In this document: piece by piece, positions 1-4,940 of the stretch | Layout of the letters: every line of letters begins with the position of its first letter | Position numbering within the stretch: position 1 is the first letter of the stretch | Source: Odoribacteraceae bacterium | GTDB lineage: Bacteria > Bacteroidota > Bacteroidia > Bacteroidales > Marinifilaceae | Length of the DNA stretch: 7,839 nt | Assembly (NCBI GenBank): GCA_031259905.1 | Contig: JAIRKS010000118.1 | Coordinates: 1 to 7,839 of the forward strand | Direction of reading: 5' to 3' | Notes under the pieces: generated by a model | What the model saw: only the letters and a program-made list of their open reading frames with translations | The model's database searches: none | What the model was told of the DNA's origin: nothing | Position numbers and translations under genes: made by a program

Positions 1-1
1 C

Positions 2-11
2 GGGGGGGGGG
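2..11. repeat. G10 homopolymer just 3' of the thioredoxin gene
   Basis: Ten consecutive G on the plus strand (ten C on the coding strand) begin one base beyond the thioredoxin TAA stop at 13-15. The tract lies outside every gene identified here and touches the window edge, so what follows it is unseen. Such tracts are prone to replication slippage and to sequencing-length error; I cannot tell which matters here. Confidence 0.8.
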
Positions 12-12
12 A

Positions 13-1194
13 TTACCGGGGAGGAGGAGCGCCCAGTTTGGCGGCGATGAAGTCGCGGAGCGGTTGGCCGCGGAGAGTGTCCTCGATCACGGTGCCCGAC
101 GCGTCGACCAGGAACAGGGCGGGGATCGTCTTCCCGTGGAATTGATCGCTGAAAAGTTTGGTCACGTCCAGGAGTTGCGGCCAGGGCATCCGCTCGTCGT
201 CGAGCGCCGTGCGCCACGCGGACGCGTCCCGGTCGATCGATATGCTGATGATCTCCAGGCCGGCGGACGAGTAGTCGAGGTATAGCTCCTTGAGGCGAGG
301 GATCTCCTGTCGGCAGGGCGCACACCACGAGGCCCAGAAGTCAATGACGACAAGTTTCTTCCCGTTGCGCGTCGTCGCGTCGTCGTGCATCTTCCCGTCG
401 CGGTCGGGGAGCGAGAACGGGGGGAGGGGCTTGCCGACGAGCCGCGGGGGGAATAGCTCGCGGTGCATGATCTGGCCGTAATAGCTGTTTTTGGCGGCGT
501 CGGAGAAGCGGGAGTAGACGCGCGTGATGACGGTGTCGCCGGGGACAAAGTAGATGTAGTTCACCAGCGCGAGCAGCGGTCCCCAGAAGGAGTCCCCGTT
601 GGCGGAGATGGCGGCGTTGATCTCCTCGCCGGCGTGGCGGAAGAACGCGCGCTCGTCGCGTTCGAGGGCGACGTATTCCGGGGAACGCCTCAGGGCGTTG
701 TACGTCGCGGTGTCGCCGGAGGAGCGCGCGTCGCCTAATTTCCTGGAGATCTCCCGGTGTTCCTCGCGTATCGCGGCGTTGCGCTCGTTGAGGCGTTCGC
801 GGAAGCGCGTCTTCTCGAGGTAGAGGAGGTGGGCGGCAGAGCCGGTGACGCGGGCGTCCTGCCAGCGCCAGCGGTTGCCGTCGGTGACGATCGTGGCCTC
901 GAAGTCGGTCATCCCCGGCTCGATCATGATCATCTGGTAGGCGGCGGCCGGCGGTTCGCCCACTTGCAGGCGGAAGAGGCGGGGGGCGGGGATGTCGCCC
1001 TTGATCTCGAAGCGTCCGCGCGCGGCGACGGTCCCCGCTGCCGGTTTCTCCGCCTGGCGCGTGGCGGCGGGGGTAAGGGTGACGCGGGCGCTGTCGGGCA
1101 ACCCATCGATCTTGCCGCGTAGCGTGTAGCCGTCGGTCGCGGCGGCGGCGTCGAGTGCCAACGCAAGCGACGCGAGGAGAATGATCGTCCTCAT
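13..1194 (-). CDS. Exported TlpA/ResA-type thioredoxin-fold protein with DUF4369-like N-terminus
   Basis: Predicted periplasmic thiol-disulfide oxidoreductase of 393 residues. The N-terminus MRTIILLASLALALDAAAA is a signal peptide with a probable cleavage site near residue 19 and no lipobox, so it should be soluble or loosely membrane-associated. Residues 23-78 (YTLRGKIDGL, ARGRFEIKGDIPAPRLF) resemble DUF4369. A charged helical linker follows (about 120-245). The AhpC/TSA-Redoxin thioredoxin domain occupies about 252-385: FSLPDRDGK (260-268), VVIDFWASWCAPC with the CAPC active site at Cys291/Cys294 (codons within 313-324), and cis-Pro loop GKTIPALFLVD (354-364, Pro358). These are the only two cysteines. 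The ATG at 1192-1194 is chosen because it begins the signal peptide; the same frame stays open far upstream, but that part is Arg/Pro-rich out-of-frame translation of the PKD-like gene. The ATGA overlap suggests translational coupling. Confidence 0.94.
   Translation of the reverse strand: MRTIILLASLALALDAAAATDGYTLRGKIDGLPDSARVTLTPAATRQAEKPAAGTVAARGRFEIKGDIPAPRLFRLQVGEPPAAAYQMIMIEPGMTDFEATIVTDGNRWRWQDARVTGSAAHLLYLEKTRFRERLNERNAAIREEHREISRKLGDARSSGDTATYNALRRSPEYVALERDERAFFRHAGEEINAAISANGDSFWGPLLALVNYIYFVPGDTVITRVYSRFSDAAKNSYYGQIMHRELFPPRLVGKPLPPFSLPDRDGKMHDDATTRNGKKLVVIDFWASWCAPCRQEIPRLKELYLDYSSAGLEIISISIDRDASAWRTALDDERMPWPQLLDVTKLFSDQFHGKTIPALFLVDASGTVIEDTLRGQPLRDFIAAKLGAPPPR
1191..1194 (-). 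other. ATGA stop/start overlap (translational coupling site)
   Basis: The coding strand reads ATGA here. ATG starts the thioredoxin gene and TGA ends the PKD-like gene. The preceding coding-strand bases (GCAGAAAATATC) hold no Shine-Dalgarno match, so initiation probably depends on ribosomes finishing the upstream gene. Confidence 0.85.
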
Positions 1195-2762
1195 GATATT
1201 TTCTGCGTCATGAACAACACCTTTCCCAGCCCCTCGTGGTAGATAGGGTTGTCCGGTATCCCGGAGAACATGGGGGCGTACAGTGCCTCGGCTTCCCCGC
1301 TGACGGGGTTGATCTCGAACTCGACGAGACGTCCGGCGCGCGTGGCCTCGTTCCAGACGGCGATCCAGAGGATGCGCCCGGAGGTGGGGAAGCCGCCGGT
1401 GGAGAGGAGGCAAAGGGCGGTGACCTCGTCGCCGGGGTCTCCCTGCCAGAGGAGGCGCGAGACGGTCTGCCCGGTGGTGTACGAGAAGGAGTAGACGCTG
1501 TTGCCCGTCCCGTAGAAGAGCGCGGGGCCGGCCAGGCCGGAGGCGAAGCAGGTGGCGTTCTCGATGCCGGTGCAGCCGGTGAGGAGGCGCGTGGAGCGGG
1601 CGAGTTTCCCCTCGTCGATGACGTTGTAGAAGCAGGAGACGCCCATGTGATAGCCCTCCTCGTCCCGCGTGATGAGCATCGTCTCGCCGGCGTTGACGGT
1701 GTTGGCGTAGACGAGTTCGCCGGCGATGTTGTTCACGTCGAAGGCGGCGTCGGGGACGGTCTCGGTGAATTGCCCCAGGGAGACGCCCTTGTTGAAGAAG
1801 GGGCGGAAGGCGTTCGTGTTCTCGTCGTAGACGATCTGGTAGGCGTTGATGGCGCCCGCGACGGCCCCCCACGAGGCGATGGTCTGCTTGGCGAGGTAGG
1901 GCGCGAGGGCGTAGTTGCCGGGGATGGGGTTGGAGAACTTGCGTTCGCCGGTGGCCTGGATGTAGTGGACGTGCAGCTTGCCGTCGTTGACGAGGAAGTC
2001 GCAGTTGTTGACGCCCGTGACGGCGCCGGGGGCGTACGTGGCGGGGGTCTGGTAGAACATCTCGTTCCACCGCTCCATGATGACCATGCTGGCGGGGTGT
2101 ACGCGCAGCCCGACGTCGTCGGTGAAGACGTAGAAGTAGCCGCCGGGGGTGGAGTACTCGAAGACGCGCGGCTTGCCGGTGAGCGGTTCGCCGGGATGGA
2201 ACGAGCTGTAATAGTCCACCTCGTGATAGTTGGAGAAGACGAGGGCGCGGGACGAGCCGACGACGTCGATGTCGACGCGCCCGTCCTTCTCCTGGAGGCA
2301 GTATAGCCCGCGGAGGGCGCCGGCCTCGGGGATCGACTTGTAGCTGTACGTGTAAAATTCGGCGACGCCGTTAACGGTGTCTTTCGCCATGAAGGAGATG
2401 GAGACCCAGCGGCCCGGCTTCAGGTCGACGACGTAGTGGAGGTCGCGCTCGCGGGAGATGGTGTCCGGCGCCGGCCACACCTGGGCGTTGCCGTCGGTGA
2501 CGGTGCTGTACGGGTAGTCCATGAGAAACCAGCGGTAGACGAGGTTTCCCTCCCGGCCGGGGTAGGTGACGTTAACGGAGAGATCGATGGTGTCGCCGAT
2601 GTTCCAGACGGCCCTCCACGCTACCTGGTGTCCGATGGTATCGATGATCAGCTTCGGCGCTTTGTTGTAGTCGTAGGTGTAGTTTCCCAGATCCTTGTTG
2701 CAGCCGTTCACGAGGAGGAGCAGGAGGAGGAAACGCGCGGTTTGTGTTATCTTTTGTTTCAT
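1191..2762 (-). CDS. PKD-like family lipoprotein
   Basis: Predicted surface lipoprotein of 523 residues. The N-terminus has a run of leucines and ends in VNGC (Cys21), a slightly atypical lipobox. The mature start CNKDLGNYTYDY (21-32) matches the KDxGNYxY motif I associate with the PKD-like lipoproteins of SusCD operons. A PKD/Ig-like beta domain spans about 35-145 (GDTIDLSVNVTYP at 56-68, LVYRWFL at 74-80). A larger C-terminal domain begins near RGLYCLQEKDGRVDIDVVG (151-169). It ends with LWIAVWNEATRAGRLVEFEI (465-484) and may be a propeller-like beta fold; that fold is my inference. Besides the lipid cysteine there are six others (155, 254, 377, 397, 405, 451), unusual next to its cysteine-poor neighbours. 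Its TGA stop overlaps the ATG of the thioredoxin gene. Molecular function is unknown; an accessory ligand-binding role is likely from context. Confidence 0.88.
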   Translation of the reverse strand: MKQKITQTARFLLLLLLVNGCNKDLGNYTYDYNKAPKLIIDTIGHQVAWRAVWNIGDTIDLSVNVTYPGREGNLVYRWFLMDYPYSTVTDGNAQVWPAPDTISRERDLHYVVDLKPGRWVSISFMAKDTVNGVAEFYTYSYKSIPEAGALRGLYCLQEKDGRVDIDVVGSSRALVFSNYHEVDYYSSFHPGEPLTGKPRVFEYSTPGGYFYVFTDDVGLRVHPASMVIMERWNEMFYQTPATYAPGAVTGVNNCDFLVNDGKLHVHYIQATGERKFSNPIPGNYALAPYLAKQTIASWGAVAGAINAYQIVYDENTNAFRPFFNKGVSLGQFTETVPDAAFDVNNIAGELVYANTVNAGETMLITRDEEGYHMGVSCFYNVIDEGKLARSTRLLTGCTGIENATCFASGLAGPALFYGTGNSVYSFSYTTGQTVSRLLWQGDPGDEVTALCLLSTGGFPTSGRILWIAVWNEATRAGRLVEFEINPVSGEAEALYAPMFSGIPDNPIYHEGLGKVLFMTQKIS

Positions 2763-2774
2763 CGTGGTTCTAAT
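2763..2774 (-). promoter_or_regulatory. PKD-like gene translation-initiation leader (no Shine-Dalgarno)
   Basis: The coding strand reads ATTAGAACCACG before the ATG. There is no Shine-Dalgarno match. The end (AGAACCACG-ATG) closely resembles the susD leader end (AGAACTATCACG-ATG). The leader also forms half of a short perfect inverted repeat with the preceding stop codon (2768-2780). Confidence 0.5.
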
Positions 2775-3482
2775 TTAGAAGGTAATTGGTCGGAGATCCT
2801 CGTCGACGAGCGGCGCGGAGGGATGCGCGGCGTTGTAGGCAGCGAGAGCCTCGACGAGGATCAGGCGGTAGTTGTTCATGACGCCCCAGCTCATGCCGTT
2901 TGCCTGGCCGTAGGTGAACTCGGCGACGCCGAGGGTGGAGATGATGAAGCGGAACTTGACGTCGCTGTACTCGCCGAAGAATTCGATGAGCGCGTCCCAG
3001 TTGAGGGGACGGGAGATCATGTCGTTCCACTGGATAGAGAGCGATCGCCACTCGTTGACCCCGGGGCCGACATCCCCCGACGCGTCGATCTCGACGCGAA
3101 GGCGCACGCCCGCGGATTGCAAGTCGGGGGCGCGGTGAAGCGTGATCGGCAGGGCGACGGTTGCCTCGCCGGCGGGGATGGTGACGGTCGCGGGGATATC
3201 GTAGTGCGCCCCCTTGACGGCAGTTGTCCGCGCGGGATCGACGGCGATGACGACAACGCGGTCGCGGTCGGAGACCTTCCCCATGACGATGACCTCGGCC
3301 TCGACTATGAACGCTGTCTCGTCGGCGGGACGCGTGGAGAAGGTATATAATAAGGAGTCCGTGCCGAGCGTCCAGTTGGCTGGCCCGACGACGCGGGCGT
3401 AGTCGGTGTTTCCCCACGTGAACGGGTCGTTTTCGCAAGCGACAAGCGCGAGGGCAACGACAAGCGTGTGTATTCTTTTCAT
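2775..3482 (-). CDS. DUF4843 domain-containing lipoprotein
   Basis: Predicted outer-membrane lipoprotein of 235 residues with no known molecular function; the family is commonly encoded just after SusD-like genes in Bacteroidota. The signal peptide ends in lipobox LVAC, with the lipidated Cys at residue 16, the only cysteine seen. After it come YTFSTRPADETAFIVEAEV (46-64), VSDRDRVVVIAV (70-81), KGAHYDIPATVTIPAGEATV (90-109) and LPITLHRAP (111-119). This order (a strand pair, DRDR, then G-x-HY and IPAG) matches my knowledge of DUF4843 and loosely resembles Calx-beta strands, so the N-terminal two thirds is probably a beta-sandwich. The C-terminal part (about 160-235) looks mixed helical with aromatic residues. 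It lies 18 bp after susD and 12 bp before the PKD-like gene, so it is probably co-transcribed. Proposed role, by context only: accessory surface binding protein for the importer. Confidence 0.88.
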   Translation of the reverse strand: MKRIHTLVVALALVACENDPFTWGNTDYARVVGPANWTLGTDSLLYTFSTRPADETAFIVEAEVIVMGKVSDRDRVVVIAVDPARTTAVKGAHYDIPATVTIPAGEATVALPITLHRAPDLQSAGVRLRVEIDASGDVGPGVNEWRSLSIQWNDMISRPLNWDALIEFFGEYSDVKFRFIISTLGVAEFTYGQANGMSWGVMNNYRLILVEALAAYNAAHPSAPLVDEDLRPITF

Positions 3483-3500
3483 AGTGCTGTTCGTTTTAAG
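3483..3500 (-). promoter_or_regulatory. DUF4843-gene translation-initiation leader (no Shine-Dalgarno)
   Basis: The coding strand reads CTTAAAACGAACAGCACT before the ATG. It is A/T-rich against the GC-rich flanking genes, has no Shine-Dalgarno match, and carries the GAAC...CAC pattern seen before susD and the PKD-like gene. The 18-bp length excludes an independent promoter within the gap itself. Confidence 0.5.
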
Positions 3501-4928
3501 TTACCTGTTTCCAAATTCGACCTCGTTGTCGGGGAGCGGGAAGACGTAGACGGCGTCGTTACCGGGCTTGGCGGAGCCGGGGATGACGGGGTAGTTCAGC
3601 CGCTTGTAGAAGTAGAAGAGCTGTCCCTCGCCGAGCGTTTCCTTGCGATACTCCTTGTAGATCTCTTCCTTCACCCCGGCGACGGAGAGTGTCTCCGCGA
3701 GGGGATAGTTGGAGAGGCCGCGGGCGTCGCGGACGGTGTTGAGGAGGCCGACGGCGCGGGCGGTCGAGTCGCGATCTACCCATGCCTCGGCGGCTATGTA
3801 GTACATCTCGGAGAGGCGTATGAGCGGCATCATGCTGTTGTACGTCCCCCCGGTCGGTTGCCAGAACTTGGAGAGGTAGCGCTCGCTGCCGTCGTAGGCG
3901 TAATGGTAGGTGTAGCGGTAGTCCATGCCGAGAGCGGCGGCGGAAACCTCGTATATGTTGTCCATCTGCATCTCGGAGGGCGAGAGCTTGTTCGTGCCGG
4001 AGCTGGAGGTGAAGTAAGGCTTGACGATGTCGGTCATGTTGAGGATGTCGAGGCGGAAGATGTGCTCGTTCTTGTAGGTGACATCCCTTTCCGTGATGTT
4101 AGAAGCCTGCGCGGCGGTGTAGTGCACCCAGAAGAACTTCTCGTCGTCGATGACCGCCTCGGCGTGCAGCCGCGCGTTCTCGAGATCCCCCCGCCAGAGG
4201 TAGGCGCGGGCGAGGGTGGCGCGGGCAGCGTAGTAGTTGAACCGACGGACGCGCGCCGGCTTCACGTTGTACGCCTCGGCACTGGAGGACGGGGCGAGGT
4301 AAAGCGTGTCGCTCCTCAACAGGTTGACGGCGGCGTTCAGGTCGGTGATGACGAGATCGAGCGCCTCGTTGACGGTGGAGAGCGGCGTGACGTAGGTGGT
4401 GTACCCGGTGACGTAGGGGATGGCCGGCGCGCCGGGATTCGACGCCGGCGCCGGCGCGAACATGCGGAGCAACTCGAAGTGGAGGAATGCCCGTAGTCCT
4501 AGCGCCTCACCCTTGTAGACGTCGTGATTCCTCCCGGAGAACTTGGTGGGGCTGACCGTCTCCATGTACTCGAGCAGGATGTTGAGGTTGGCGATCGCGG
4601 TGTAGATTTCCGCCCATGCCGTGGTGGTGATCGCCTTGACGGAGGCGTTCTCGTACTCGTATCGCGCGACGTAGCCGTAGAGCGTGTTGGAGACGTTGAG
4701 GTCGTAGTTCTGCGAGAGCACCTCCCGCAGGCCGAACGTCAGCTCCCGCCCGAAAAGCGAGGTGGAGGTCATGCGGGTATACACGCCCGTGAGCTGGTCG
4801 GCGTACCCTGACTCCGTCTCGAAATGCTCGTCCGCGAGGACGCGTGACTTCGGCAACACATCCAGCCAGTCGGAGCACGAAGCGAGGATCACTGCCTGGA
4901 GTAAGAATAGATAAGTATATCGTTTCAT
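3501..4928 (-). CDS. SusD/RagB-family nutrient-binding outer-membrane lipoprotein
   Basis: Surface lipoprotein of 475 residues that acts as the ligand-binding lid on the SusC barrel encoded 12 bp upstream. A signal peptide with lipobox LASC puts the lipidated Cys at residue 18, followed by SDWLDVLPKS, a hallmark SusD N-terminus. SusD landmarks run in order: the SGYADQLTGVYTRM helix (40-53), WAEIYTAIANLNILLEYME (105-123), the GEALGLRAFLHFELLRMFAP segment (140-159), a TPR-like helical pair (about 230-260), MPLIRLSEMYYIAAEAW (367-383), LLNTVRDARGL (395-405), GEGQLFYFYKR (433-443) and the terminal YVFPLPDNEVEFGNR. Length and order are normal for the RagB/SusD family. The only cysteine I see is the lipidated one. 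Start ATG (4926-4928) is fixed by the signal peptide. No glycan-specific feature can be read, so the ligand remains open. Confidence 0.96.
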   Translation of the reverse strand: MKRYTYLFLLQAVILASCSDWLDVLPKSRVLADEHFETESGYADQLTGVYTRMTSTSLFGRELTFGLREVLSQNYDLNVSNTLYGYVARYEYENASVKAITTTAWAEIYTAIANLNILLEYMETVSPTKFSGRNHDVYKGEALGLRAFLHFELLRMFAPAPASNPGAPAIPYVTGYTTYVTPLSTVNEALDLVITDLNAAVNLLRSDTLYLAPSSSAEAYNVKPARVRRFNYYAARATLARAYLWRGDLENARLHAEAVIDDEKFFWVHYTAAQASNITERDVTYKNEHIFRLDILNMTDIVKPYFTSSSGTNKLSPSEMQMDNIYEVSAAALGMDYRYTYHYAYDGSERYLSKFWQPTGGTYNSMMPLIRLSEMYYIAAEAWVDRDSTARAVGLLNTVRDARGLSNYPLAETLSVAGVKEEIYKEYRKETLGEGQLFYFYKRLNYPVIPGSAKPGNDAVYVFPLPDNEVEFGNR

Positions 4929-4940
4929 CGTGATAGTTCT
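4929..4940 (-). promoter_or_regulatory. susD translation-initiation leader (no Shine-Dalgarno)
   Basis: The coding strand reads AGAACTATCACG directly before the susD ATG and directly after the susC TAA. It contains no GGAGG-like element. An A/T-rich, SD-less leader is normal in Bacteroidota. It shares a GAAC...CAC pattern with the two following leaders. The gap is too short for a promoter, so susD must be co-transcribed with susC. Confidence 0.5.

Noticed and set aside
1195..2070. Open frame on the minus strand continuous with, and upstream of, the thioredoxin gene (would give a 685-residue protein).
   Set aside because: The translation is Arg/Pro/His/Leu-rich low-complexity and lies in another frame of the well-supported PKD-like gene. 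The signal peptide at 1194 marks the true start.
1236..2306. Plus-strand open frame of 356 codons opposite the PKD-like gene.
   Set aside because: The product is Gly/Val/Asp/Glu-rich with no domain or signal, as expected from the antisense of GC-rich coding DNA with biased third positions.
2712..2729. GAG/AGG-type triplet repeat resembling a microsatellite.
   Set aside because: It encodes the six-leucine core (residues 12-17) of the PKD-like lipoprotein signal peptide, which explains it fully.
2768..2780. Inverted repeat considered as a transcription terminator after the DUF4843 gene.
   Set aside because: The one-base centre cannot form a stable loop, the arms are A/T-rich, there is no U-tract, and the next gene starts 12 bp later.
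2436..3350. Plus-strand open frame of 304 codons spanning the junction of the PKD-like and DUF4843 genes.
   Set aside because: It has Val/Gly/Asp-rich composition, no recognisable motif, and runs antisense across two well-supported genes and their junction.
3468..4496. Plus-strand open frame of 342 codons opposite the SusD-like gene.
   Set aside because: It has the same Val/Gly/Glu-rich antisense composition, while the opposite strand carries unmistakable SusD motifs throughout.
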